Source: an uncultured Muribaculaceae bacterium
Lineage (GTDB): Bacteria > Bacteroidota > Bacteroidia > Bacteroidales > Muribaculaceae
DNA length: 64,000 nucleotides
Direction of reading: 5' to 3'
Assembly: GCA_947178505.1 (NCBI GenBank)
Contig: CAMWYR010000007.1
Coordinates: 1-64,000, forward strand
Shown here: positions 43,662-51,843 of the stretch, in pieces
Position numbering within the stretch: the first letter of the stretch is position 1
How the letters are laid out: each line of letters opens with the position of its first letter
Translations under genes and position numbers: made by a program
Notes under the pieces: generated by a model
What the model was told of the DNA's origin: nothing
Databases searched by the model: none
What the model saw: the letters and a program-made list of their open reading frames with translations, nothing else

Positions 43662-45029
43662 TCAGACGGCATCAGGAATTTTAATTTCATCATCCTCGTC
43701 AACCGGAATGTCTGTATTGACATTACGGCTTCCTGAAAGGGCGAAGAAGAGAATATAAGCGAGCATTGCGACAGGCAGCCAGTAAGATGCCATATAGCCT
43801 GCCGAGCCGGCGATTGCATTCTGAATGAGAGGCATCACACCGCCGCCAACGACCATCATCATGAAGATGCCGGAAGCCTGCGCCGTGTACTTACCCAGTC
43901 CCTCAACCGCCAGGTTGAAGATCGAGCCCCACATCACCGATGTGCATAGACCGCAAAGCACGAGGTAGAGTGCAGAGATAGGCACTAATGCAGACGTAAA
44001 ACCATCCTCTACCGAATAAGCAGGCACACTTACGCGCACCGTTGCGGGAGTGAGGATCGCAAACACGATGAGAAGAATCGCAGTGATCGACACCGTGATA
44101 AGCTGTACACGACTGCTCACCTTCGATGAAATCACCGATGAACAGAGACGACCCACGAGCATAAGAAGCCAGTAGACGGCCGCTACTGCACCCGCCACAG
44201 CAGTTGCGTTCTGAGTGATGCCGGACACGGCCGAGTCGCTAAGATAGAAAATGAGCACGCCGGGAATTCCTACTTCCGTGCCGACATAGAAGAAAATCGC
44301 AATCACACCAAGCACCGTGTGGCGGAACGACCATGCAGAATAGCGGTCGCGCTTGCCGGAAGTGCCCGCGCCGTGAGTATGAGGCTCGGGAATGTGAACG
44401 AAAGAAATTATTATGAACGTCGCCACGAACACGGCCATAGCTATCCAGAGAAGGATTGACACATCGCCGATGGAAGTGGTGCGCGTGATTTCGCCGATAA
44501 GCATACCGACAAATAACGGTGTCACTGTGCCCGCCAGCGAGTTGAGAGACCCGCCGAGCTGCAGGAGGCTGTTACCACGGTTGCCGCCACCGCCAAGCAT
44601 ATTAAGCATCGGATTCACCACCGTGTTGAGCATACACACGCAGAAACCGCAAACGAAAGCTCCAAGCAGATAGATGAGGAAGTTGAGCATCACCGGCGCT
44701 CCACCGACAGAGAATGTAGGCGTCTCGCTACCCACCAGGCCTGAGAGATACTGCAGAAACATGCCCACTGCTCCGATGGCGACTGCCCAGAGGGCGGTTT
44801 TCTTATATCCGATGCGCATAAGCATCGTGCCGGCAGGGATACCCATGATGAGATATGCGAAGAAATTCATGAAGTTGCCGACCATGCCGGCCCATTCATA
44901 GTTAGTCTTCCAGATGGTACCTAACGGCGCCGCCAGATTAGTGACGAACGAAATCATCGCGAAGAGGAAGAACATGGCTGCTATCGCCACGAAACTACCC
45001 TTGCGATTGGTCTTGTCAGTGTTGCTCAT
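43662..45029 (-). CDS. MFS transporter, FHS/FucP-like sugar:proton symporter
   Basis: A 455-residue inner membrane transporter. I start at ATG 45029 (MSNTDKTNRKGSF); the longer frame from 45125 overlaps yggS and adds a non-homologous extension. Twelve hydrophobic segments can be counted. The first half has FLFAMISFVTNLAAPLG and IMGIPAGTMLMRIGYKKTAL, which recall the FHS family (fucose, glucose/galactose), and PMLNMLGGGGNRGNSLLQLGGSLNSL fits the family's mid-region. The cytoplasmic C-tail is acidic. The position between yggS and tkt, with 28-bp and 55-bp gaps, suggests co-expression with transketolase. Confidence 0.85.
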   Translation of the reverse strand: MSNTDKTNRKGSFVAIAAMFFLFAMISFVTNLAAPLGTIWKTNYEWAGMVGNFMNFFAYLIMGIPAGTMLMRIGYKKTALWAVAIGAVGMFLQYLSGLVGSETPTFSVGGAPVMLNFLIYLLGAFVCGFCVCMLNTVVNPMLNMLGGGGNRGNSLLQLGGSLNSLAGTVTPLFVGMLIGEITRTTSIGDVSILLWIAMAVFVATFIIISFVHIPEPHTHGAGTSGKRDRYSAWSFRHTVLGVIAIFFYVGTEVGIPGVLIFYLSDSAVSGITQNATAVAGAVAAVYWLLMLVGRLCSSVISSKVSSRVQLITVSITAILLIVFAILTPATVRVSVPAYSVEDGFTSALVPISALYLVLCGLCTSVMWGSIFNLAVEGLGKYTAQASGIFMMMVVGGGVMPLIQNAIAGSAGYMASYWLPVAMLAYILFFALSGSRNVNTDIPVDEDDEIKIPDAV

Positions 45030-45057
45030 AATAAACGAGTTTTTGGTAAATAGATCT

Positions 45058-45726
45058 TTAATATTCTCTCGAGCCGAAAATGCGCGTACCGATACGGATA
45101 AGGTCGGAGCCTTCCTCGACGGCAATCTTCCAGTCGCCGCTCATTCCCATCGACACAATGTCAAATCCGCGCAGACCCAGGGACTCATTATCTCTGATTG
45201 CGCGGAAAATTGAGTAGATATTTCTGAAATCACGACGCACGCGCTCCATATCGTCGGTGTTGGAGGCCATCCCCATAACGCCGCAGATATGCGTGGCTTT
45301 CAGAGATTCAAACTTACGGTCGGTAAAATACTGCTGCAGTTCTTCGGGATAGAAACCGAATTTGGTCTCTTCACGAGCCACGTGCACTTGCATAAGCACA
45401 CGCGTGATGACTCCGGCACGCTCCGATTCGCGGTCGATAAGCTCAAGCAGACGCTCCGAGTCGACGCTCTCTATCAGCGCTGTGCGCCCGATGAGCGAGC
45501 GGACCTTATTAGTCTGAAGATGACCGATGAAATGCCACTGAATATCCGACGGCAACTGAGGAATTTTTTCCAGCAGTTCCTGAACACGGCTTTCTCCGAA
45601 CAGGCGCTGCCCGGCATCATAGGCCTCACGCAACGCTGGCACCGGATGAAATTTCGATACGGCCACAAGACGCACCCCGGCGGGCACTTCATCATGAAGT
45701 TTCTTTATTTCTTCAGCTATCCTCAC
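45058..45726 (-). CDS. YggS-family pyridoxal phosphate homeostasis protein
   Basis: A 222-residue single-domain PLP-binding protein with an alanine-racemase-like barrel. The PLP lysine is Lys25 in LVAVSKFHP; WHFIGHLQTNK near 80-90 and the phosphate-binding MGMSGDWKIAVEEGSDLIRIGTRIFG region at the C-terminus are characteristic. The start is GTG at 45726; an overlapping ATG at 45730 is out of frame. YggS homologues keep the intracellular vitamin B6 and amino acid balance and have no known catalytic reaction. It sits between the DUF4494 gene and the MFS gene. Confidence 0.93.
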   Translation of the reverse strand: MRIAEEIKKLHDEVPAGVRLVAVSKFHPVPALREAYDAGQRLFGESRVQELLEKIPQLPSDIQWHFIGHLQTNKVRSLIGRTALIESVDSERLLELIDRESERAGVITRVLMQVHVAREETKFGFYPEELQQYFTDRKFESLKATHICGVMGMASNTDDMERVRRDFRNIYSIFRAIRDNESLGLRGFDIVSMGMSGDWKIAVEEGSDLIRIGTRIFGSREY

Positions 45727-45754
45727 GACATTCAGATTTATGACTCCCGCGGAA

Positions 45755-46195
45755 TCAGTTTTCAGGATTCAGGTCTGCTCCGAACACATCCATAATCATC
45801 GTCTCGGCAATAGAGGCGATCTCATAATCGGCCATCGTGCCCTTCATGCCCTCATTAAATTTATTGAGGGCATCCTCAATATCACTTGCCTGGACAAGAA
45901 TCTGGCTCACCGATTTCTTCTCGACTTTTGACGTCTCATCAAGCGTGATGAAATTGACCTTCACCAGATAATAGCGGTCGGCGCCGTCGTTAAAGAATAT
46001 CTCAGAAATTTTAGTCTTCTTCTCAGATGAAATCGAATATTCTCCGGAGATATAGGGCTTCATCTCCTCAATGATGCGGGCTTCAGCCTCTGTGAAGGTG
46101 AGCGCGTCAACGAGATAAGGCTCATTCACCTTCTTCACCGACCCATCCTCCTGGGTCTTGTCATATCTTACTTTACATTCAAACCAAAGGGCCAT
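45755..46195 (-). CDS. DUF4494 domain protein
   Basis: A 146-residue cytoplasmic protein of the Bacteroidota-restricted DUF4494 family. The start at ATG 46195 gives MALWFECKVRYDKTQEDGS; the longer frame from 46360 runs through the promoter area and is rejected. The fold appears alpha/beta with a strand-rich first half (YLVDALTFTEAEARIIEEM) and a C-terminal helical pair (DIEDALNKFNEGMKGTMADYEIASI). The function is unknown. It heads a minus-strand run with yggS, the sugar transporter and tkt. A minus-strand TAATTTTG (complement of 46297-46304) may be its -7 element. Confidence 0.8.
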   Translation of the reverse strand: MALWFECKVRYDKTQEDGSVKKVNEPYLVDALTFTEAEARIIEEMKPYISGEYSISSEKKTKISEIFFNDGADRYYLVKVNFITLDETSKVEKKSVSQILVQASDIEDALNKFNEGMKGTMADYEIASIAETMIMDVFGADLNPEN

Positions 46196-46244
46196 AGTTG
46201 CGGATATTTTTATCGGCATCTGCAAGAGCCGCACCTCGCTTAAT

Positions 46245-46256
46245 CTTAATATTAAG
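46245..46256. promoter_or_regulatory. Palindrome between the DUF4494 and cydA genes
   Basis: CTTAATATTAAG is a perfect 12-bp palindrome, 7 bp before a plus-strand TAACTTTG (46263-46270). It might be an operator in this divergent region. AT-rich palindromes also arise by chance. Confidence 0.3.
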
Positions 46257-46397
46257 GAGGCATAACTTTGCGGAATCAGCCGGAACAACTTCATTGCAAA
46301 ATTAAGAAAATAAAGTGAGAAAAAGAATAGACCCGGGACACTTTTAAAAAAAAGATGCAATTTATTTTTAAAAACTTTTTCAATTCCTAAAATTTAT

Positions 46398-46405
46398 TAA
46401 TTTTG
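46398..46405 (+). promoter_or_regulatory. -7 element of cydAB
   Basis: TAATTTTG at 46398-46405 fits TAnnTTTG, with a poor -33 element (T-rich, no G). The leader is about 65 nt. Confidence 0.5.
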
Positions 46406-46477
46406 CAGATTACTAACCCCAACAGCCTTAACAAACGGAGCGGCCGGCAAGGCCGCCCCCATTAAATTATAAGCGAA

Positions 46478-48037
46478 ATGGAAAACTTGACGAGCGTGGT
46501 CGACTGGTCGCGACTGCAATTTGCGATCACCGCAATTTACCACTGGCTCTTCGTGCCGCTCACACTTGGACTTTCTGTGATCGTGGCAATAATGGAGAGC
46601 ATCTATCTGAAAACCAAGTCAGACAACTGGCTTCGCGCCACAAAATTCTGGATGACTCTCTTTGCGATCAACTTCGCGATAGGCGTTGCGACGGGTCTTA
46701 TCCTTGAATTCGAGTTCGGAACGAACTGGAGCAACTATTCCTGGTTTGTGGGCGACATCTTCGGAGCGCCGCTGGCGATCGAGGGTATTTTCGCCTTCTT
46801 CATGGAGGCGACATTCGGCGCCGTAATGTTCTTCGGCTGGAACAAGGTGAGCCCTAAATTTCATCTTGCCTCAACATGGCTCACTGCAATCGGCGCATCG
46901 ATCTCAGCACTCTGGATTCTCGTAGCCAACGCATGGATGCAATATCCCGTGGGCATGGAATTCGATCCGGCTCAGATGCGCAACGTGATGGTGGATTTCT
47001 GGGCCCTCTTCTCAGGCATTGCAGTGAATAAATTCTTCCACGCAGTCTTCAGCGGCTGGGCACTTGCAGGCGTCTTCGTGATCGGCGTAAGCTGCTATAT
47101 GCTTTGGCGCAACCGCAACCGCGATTTCGCGCTGAGTTCGATCAAGGTAGGCGGTTGGTTCGGCCTGATCGGTCTGCTTCTGACGATGTACACGGGCGAC
47201 GGTTCGGCGGTGCAGGTAGCACGCCATCAGCCTATGAAGTTAGCAGCTATGGAGGGCCTTTATCACGGACATAAAGGACAGTCGCTCACCGGCATGGCCA
47301 TCCTTAATCCGAATAAGGAATGGGACAATGCGGAAGATGAGTACCTCTTCGAAGTGTCGATACCCTACGGCCTTTCGATCCTTGCCAACCATGATATGGA
47401 TTCCTTCGTGCCGGGAATCACCGACATAGTCAACGGCTTCTCCATCAATGCCGAGGGCGACACGATCAACACCGTGAGCTACGCCGAGCGCATCGAGCGT
47501 GGTAAACTCGCCCAGAAAGCACTCGGCGAGTATGACGCAGCCCGTAAGGCCGGCGACACTGCCGCCATGCAGCTTGCAGAGAAGGAACTTCGCGCCAACT
47601 ATCCCTACTTCGGCTACGCCTATTTCAAGGACGTGAAGGAAGCGATTCCTCCTGTGGGACTTACATTCACGATGTTCCGCATCATGGTTATCTTAGGCTC
47701 CTACTTCCTTCTCTTCTTCGTAGTGGCACTCTTCCTGGCCTATCGCGTCGACTTCGAGAAGAAGGGCTGGAAATGGTTCAATATCGTGGCCATGGTCTCG
47801 GTGCCCTTCATGTGGCTCTGCTCCGAAGCAGGCTGGGCTGTGGCTGAAGTTGGCCGTCAGCCCTGGACAATCCAGGATCTGCTGCCGACAATCGCTGCCA
47901 TCTCCGACATCCCGACCACGTCGGTAGTGGTGACGTTCTGGATGTTCGCCGCCGTATTCACCGTGCTGCTCGTAGCTGAGGTGAGCATCATGTGCCGCTT
48001 TATCGAGAAGAAATCAAAAGAACAGTTATTCAACTAA
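46478..48037 (+). CDS. cydA: Cytochrome bd ubiquinol oxidase subunit I
   Basis: A 519-residue membrane protein, the haem-binding subunit of the high-affinity quinol oxidase that removes oxygen under microaerobic conditions. His22 (AIYHWLFVPLTLGLS) corresponds to the haem b595 ligand, a second His lies in NKFFHAVFSGWALAG, the methionine segment is PFMWLCSEAGW, and EVGRQPWTIQDLLPT is the GRQPW signature. The length is near E. coli CydA (522), and the loop before IPPVGLTFTM is the quinol-binding Q-loop region. cydB follows 12 bp later. Confidence 0.96.
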   Translation: MENLTSVVDWSRLQFAITAIYHWLFVPLTLGLSVIVAIMESIYLKTKSDNWLRATKFWMTLFAINFAIGVATGLILEFEFGTNWSNYSWFVGDIFGAPLAIEGIFAFFMEATFGAVMFFGWNKVSPKFHLASTWLTAIGASISALWILVANAWMQYPVGMEFDPAQMRNVMVDFWALFSGIAVNKFFHAVFSGWALAGVFVIGVSCYMLWRNRNRDFALSSIKVGGWFGLIGLLLTMYTGDGSAVQVARHQPMKLAAMEGLYHGHKGQSLTGMAILNPNKEWDNAEDEYLFEVSIPYGLSILANHDMDSFVPGITDIVNGFSINAEGDTINTVSYAERIERGKLAQKALGEYDAARKAGDTAAMQLAEKELRANYPYFGYAYFKDVKEAIPPVGLTFTMFRIMVILGSYFLLFFVVALFLAYRVDFEKKGWKWFNIVAMVSVPFMWLCSEAGWAVAEVGRQPWTIQDLLPTIAAISDIPTTSVVVTFWMFAAVFTVLLVAEVSIMCRFIEKKSKEQLFN

Positions 48038-48049
48038 ACACATAAGGTC

Positions 48050-49165
48050 ATGACACTTGAATGTCTTCAAAACTATTGGTGGCTGATTATATCGGTCCTG
48101 GGAGCGATCCTGGTATTTCTACTCTTCGTGCAGGGAGGACAGTCGATGCTGTTCGGACTCGGCAACACTGAGGCGCGTCGTGATTTTATAGTTGAGTGCA
48201 TGGGTTCGAAATGGGAACTCACGTTCACGACGCTCGTCACCTTCGGCGGCGCCTTCTTCGCATCATTCCCGCTGTTCTACTCTACGAGTTTCGGCGGTGC
48301 CTACTGGCTCTGGATCATCATCCTGTTCAGTTTCGTGCTTCAGGCCGTAAGTTATGAGTACCGTCGGAAGAAAGGCAACGTCTACGGCACCCGCACTTAC
48401 GATACGTTCCTCTTCATCAACGGCAGCGTAGGCTGCATCCTGCTCGGTGTGGCAGTGGCCATGTTCTTCTTCGGAGGTGAATTCACCGTCAACCGCGACA
48501 ACATCCTGAGCGGGCAGGCTCCCGTGATATCTCAATGGGCATCGACCCACGGCTTCGAGGCTATCTTCAACTGGCAGAACCTCGTGCTCGGCATGGCCGT
48601 GCTTTTCCTCGCCCGCATGCAGGCATGTCTTTATCTACTCAACCGCCTCGGCGACCGCGATGAAGACTTCTTCAACCGCATCAAGGCATCGGCCTTCATC
48701 AATGGCGGAATCTTCGTGGTGGCGTTCCTTGCCTTCCTGTCGATCCTCTTCACGACCACGGGCTATGACGTCGTGACGGAAGGGGGCCGCACAGTATCGG
48801 TGTCGGAAGCTCCCTACAAGTATTTCTTCAATATGGTGTCCGACTGGTGGGAACTTGCCGTGCTTCTGCTCGGCGTCGTGTTCGTGCTCTACGGTCTGCT
48901 TCGCAGCGTGCTGGCGCGCCACTTCACGAAAGGCATCTGGTTCACGGGTATCGGCACGATGCTTGCAGTGCTCGCGATCTTCTGGGCAGCCGGCTACGGC
49001 GACACCGCATTCCTCCCCTCCATCACCGACCCGATGAGCTCTCTCACTATCCGCAATGCGTCATCAACAGAGTTCACTCTTACGGCAATGTTCTACGCGT
49101 CGCTATTCATACCGGTTGTAGTGGCCTACATCTGGTATGTATGGAGGCAGATGGATAAGAAATAA
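48050..49165 (+). CDS. cydB: Cytochrome bd ubiquinol oxidase subunit II
   Basis: A 371-residue membrane subunit with about nine hydrophobic helices, slightly shorter than E. coli CydB (379). The N-terminal region LQNYWWLIISVLGAILVFLLFVQGGQSMLFGLG replaces the usual WF.LIGVLFTGYFVLDGFDFGVG-type helix, as in other Bacteroidota CydB proteins. The protein is required for haem insertion and assembly. No CydX-like small frame is visible in the 76 bp downstream. A GC hairpin separates it from the chromate transporter genes. Confidence 0.93.
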   Translation: MTLECLQNYWWLIISVLGAILVFLLFVQGGQSMLFGLGNTEARRDFIVECMGSKWELTFTTLVTFGGAFFASFPLFYSTSFGGAYWLWIIILFSFVLQAVSYEYRRKKGNVYGTRTYDTFLFINGSVGCILLGVAVAMFFFGGEFTVNRDNILSGQAPVISQWASTHGFEAIFNWQNLVLGMAVLFLARMQACLYLLNRLGDRDEDFFNRIKASAFINGGIFVVAFLAFLSILFTTTGYDVVTEGGRTVSVSEAPYKYFFNMVSDWWELAVLLLGVVFVLYGLLRSVLARHFTKGIWFTGIGTMLAVLAIFWAAGYGDTAFLPSITDPMSSLTIRNASSTEFTLTAMFYASLFIPVVVAYIWYVWRQMDKK

Positions 49166-49185
49166 TCGAAACAAAATTTCATGAT

Positions 49186-49221
49186 TCACCGGGGGCACGT
49201 ACGCACACGCGCTCCCGGTGA
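49186..49221 (+). terminator. GC hairpin after cydB
   Basis: TCACCGGGGGC (49186-49196) pairs with GCTCCCGGTGA (49211-49221), 11 pairs including one G-T (G-U in RNA), with a 14-nt loop, 21 nt after the stop and 20 nt before the next ATG. There is no T-run. Confidence 0.5.
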
Positions 49222-49241
49222 TTGATTAACCAACCATTCAA

Positions 49242-49832
49242 ATGGCTACAAAAGAAAAGAACATCTACTGGCAGCTCTTTGCCAGCTTTTTTAAGATAGG
49301 GGCCTTCACCTTCGGTGGGGGCTGGGCCATGATCTCAATTATCGAGAGCGAGATTGTGGATAAGCATCACTGGATCGAGAAGGATGATTTTCTTGATCTT
49401 CTTGCCATCGCGCAGTCACTTCCGGGTATTCTTGCTGTGAATATCGCGACTGCAGTGGGCGATAAACTTCGGGGTACGCGCGGAAGTATGCTGGCGGCGG
49501 CAGGGACTATCCTCCCCTCTTTTCTCATCATACTCTGCATCGCCATCTTCCTTACGCCCGACATGATAAAGAACAACCGCGTGATATCATCCATATTCAT
49601 GGGTATCCGTCCGGCGGTGGTGGCACTCATCATCGCTCCGGTAATCACCTCGGCAAAAGCGGCCAAACTCAATTGGAAAACGGTCTGGATTCCATGCATC
49701 ACCGCGCTGATGATCTCGCTTGATCTCGGCTACGCATCCAACCCGATTCTCTATATCGTGCTGGGCGGACTCGGAGGATTCTCCATCTGGGCTCTCTCAC
49801 AGAGAAAACTAAAAAAAACTAAAGGCCACTGA
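49242..49832 (+). CDS. Chromate transporter, half-size subunit 1
   Basis: A 196-residue membrane protein of the CHR superfamily. The signature FKIGAFTFGGGWAMISIIESEIVDKHHWI lies at about 16-45, DFLDLLAIAQSLPGILAVNIATAVG near 48-72, and five or so further hydrophobic segments follow. The protein corresponds to one half of a full-length ChrA, so it should pair with the next gene product. It is not certain that chromate is the real substrate; many short-chain CHR proteins may move other anions such as sulfate. The next gene starts 2 bp after its stop. Confidence 0.88.
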   Translation: MATKEKNIYWQLFASFFKIGAFTFGGGWAMISIIESEIVDKHHWIEKDDFLDLLAIAQSLPGILAVNIATAVGDKLRGTRGSMLAAAGTILPSFLIILCIAIFLTPDMIKNNRVISSIFMGIRPAVVALIIAPVITSAKAAKLNWKTVWIPCITALMISLDLGYASNPILYIVLGGLGGFSIWALSQRKLKKTKGH

Positions 49833-49834
49833 CA

Positions 49835-50446
49835 ATGGGAATCTACTGGAAATTAATTTGGGCCTACATCAAGATAGGCGTCTTTGGTTTCGGCGGAGGC
49901 TATGCGATGCTTTCGCTGGTGGAGAAACTTGTAGTGTCGGATAATCACTGGATCACAGAGCAGATGTTCACCGATATCGTGGCAATCTCGCAGATGACTC
50001 CCGGCCCGATCGGAATCAATTCGGCGACTTACATTGGCTACGTTGCGCCGGGTGAGGTGAATCCCGACCTCGCGTCGCCGATATGGGGCATCCTCGGATC
50101 CGTGGCCGCCACGCTGGCTGTGACGGTTCCATCGTTCTTCCTCGTGCTTTATTGCGCCCATTTTATCCGCAAGCATCAGGAAAGCGGAGCGATCAAGGCG
50201 ATTTTCGAGGGCTTGCGCCCTGTGGTGGTGGGGCTTATTGCCTCAGCAGCCATCATGCTGATGAATGCGGCCAACTTCTGTCCCAACGGCACAGACAGTC
50301 AGCTCTGGATCAGCATAGCGATCTGCGCCGCAGCGTTCTGTCTGGTCTATTTCCCGATAAAGACCCGTAAACGCACGATTAAAATTCATCCGATACTAAT
50401 TATCTGCATTGCAGGCCTTGCAGGCTATCTCATCTATGGACTATAA
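49835..50446 (+). CDS. Chromate transporter, half-size subunit 2
   Basis: A 203-residue partner of the preceding protein, with the matching CHR signature FGFGGGYAMLSLVEKLVV near 16-33 and DIVAISQMTPGPIGINSATYIGY near 48-70 (the MTPGPI variant marks the C-half type). About six hydrophobic helices follow. Two half-size genes in tandem are known to form a heteromeric transporter. Its last 11 bases overlap the folC start, so folC translation is probably coupled. Confidence 0.88.
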   Translation: MGIYWKLIWAYIKIGVFGFGGGYAMLSLVEKLVVSDNHWITEQMFTDIVAISQMTPGPIGINSATYIGYVAPGEVNPDLASPIWGILGSVAATLAVTVPSFFLVLYCAHFIRKHQESGAIKAIFEGLRPVVVGLIASAAIMLMNAANFCPNGTDSQLWISIAICAAAFCLVYFPIKTRKRTIKIHPILIICIAGLAGYLIYGL

Positions 50447-51692
50447 GGAATCACTTGACTGGCTTTTCTCCCAGCTGCCAATGTTCTCGCGCGTGGGAGC
50501 GGCGGCCTATAAACCGGGACTTGAACGTAGCGAGGCTTTGGCCGCGCATTTCGGGCATCCCGAACGCAGCCTCCGCGCGATACATGTAGCCGGCACCAAC
50601 GGCAAAGGAAGTGTCTCCAACCTTATTGCCGCCACCTTGCAGGCACAAGGTTATAAGGTCGGCCTCTATACATCGCCACATCTCGTTGACTTCCGCGAGC
50701 GAATGCGCATCAATGGCGCGATGATTCCTGAGGAAGACGTCATCCGGTTCGTGGAAGATTGGCGCAACGGCACCTACGACGGCGACAAACCGTCCTTTTT
50801 CGAACTTACGATGATGATGGCCTTCGATTGGTTCGCGAAGGAGAAGGTGGACTATGCCGTTATTGAGGTCGGGATGGGCGGACGTCTTGACTCCACGAAT
50901 ATCCTCACCCCGCTACTCTCCGTGATAACGAATATTTCGTTTGACCATACGCAGTTTCTCGGTGACACTCTCGCTGAGATAGCCGCCGAGAAGGCTGGCA
51001 TCATAAAGGCAGGTATTCCGGTGGTGATCGGCGAGGCGGTGGCTGAAACGGAGCCTGTGTTCAGGAATAAGACGTCGGAAGTTGACGCTCCCCTTCGCGA
51101 GGCTTACAACGAGATAGATGAAATGGCAAACAATGCCCTCCGGTGCGCATTGACGGGCGATTACCAGAAGAAGAATGTAAATACGGCGCGAATTGCAATC
51201 GACGAGTTGCGCCGTCTCGGAGTTGTCATTAGCCGGGAAGCTGAGGAGCGAGGATTCCGCGAAGTTGAGTCGCTGACCGGTTTTCAGGGGCGCTGGACAA
51301 AACTATCCGAACATCCGCTCGTGATCTGCGATACAGGTCATAATGAGGCGGGACTGAGCTATAATCTCGGTCAGCTGCGCCGGCTGCTTGCCGAGCGTAA
51401 GGAGGGAACGCTGAGGTTTGTGTTAGGCTTTGTCAAAGATAAAGATGTGGATCACATTCTTCCGATGTTCCCTCAAGAAGCTGTATACTACATAACGCAG
51501 GCGGCTATACAGCGCGCAATGCCCCGGGAGACGCTACTCACCAAAGTAAGCGCTATGGGCCTCCGGTCTGAGGGTTATCCCACGGTGGCAGAAGCGGCCG
51601 AGGCAGCCATGGCTGCGGCAGGAAGCAATGATATCATCTATATCGGCGGAAGCACTTTCATCGTCGCCGACTATCTTGCGTCGGCCCGCTGA
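50436..51692 (+). CDS. folC: Bifunctional folylpolyglutamate synthase / dihydrofolate synthase
   Basis: A 418-residue Mur-ligase-like enzyme that adds glutamate to dihydropteroate and folate. The start is ATG 50436 (MDYKESLDWLFSQLPMFSRVG); the frame continues to 50409 but this start matches the family. Key motifs: ATP loop GTNGKGS (53-59), SPHLVDFRERMRING near 77-91, VIEVGMGGRLDSTN near 137-150, ITNISFDHTQFLGDTLAEIAAEKAGIIK and the C-terminal DTGHNEAG near 302-309. The first three have the features of an active FolC. It overlaps the upstream transporter gene by 11 bases and ends at a bidirectional terminator. Confidence 0.95.
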   Translation: MDYKESLDWLFSQLPMFSRVGAAAYKPGLERSEALAAHFGHPERSLRAIHVAGTNGKGSVSNLIAATLQAQGYKVGLYTSPHLVDFRERMRINGAMIPEEDVIRFVEDWRNGTYDGDKPSFFELTMMMAFDWFAKEKVDYAVIEVGMGGRLDSTNILTPLLSVITNISFDHTQFLGDTLAEIAAEKAGIIKAGIPVVIGEAVAETEPVFRNKTSEVDAPLREAYNEIDEMANNALRCALTGDYQKKNVNTARIAIDELRRLGVVISREAEERGFREVESLTGFQGRWTKLSEHPLVICDTGHNEAGLSYNLGQLRRLLAERKEGTLRFVLGFVKDKDVDHILPMFPQEAVYYITQAAIQRAMPRETLLTKVSAMGLRSEGYPTVAEAAEAAMAAAGSNDIIYIGGSTFIVADYLASAR

Positions 51693-51762
51693 TACGCCCC
51701 TCTCCAATCGCCCCACGCTTCACGGAGCCGGCGAACGGAACGCAAATGTAAACATAGTAACT

Positions 51763-51806
51763 AAAGAAAGGATGTGCCGTGGAAAAGTGCGGCACATCCT
51801 TTCTTT
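51763..51806. terminator. Bidirectional terminator between folC and RNase E/G gene
   Basis: AAAGAAAGGATGTGCCG (51763-51779) pairs perfectly with 51790-51806 over 17 bp, with a 10-nt loop, between two convergent genes. Confidence 0.9.
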
Positions 51807-51843
51807 ACATTCAGACCGGAGCACTGAGAGCTCCGGGGATTAA

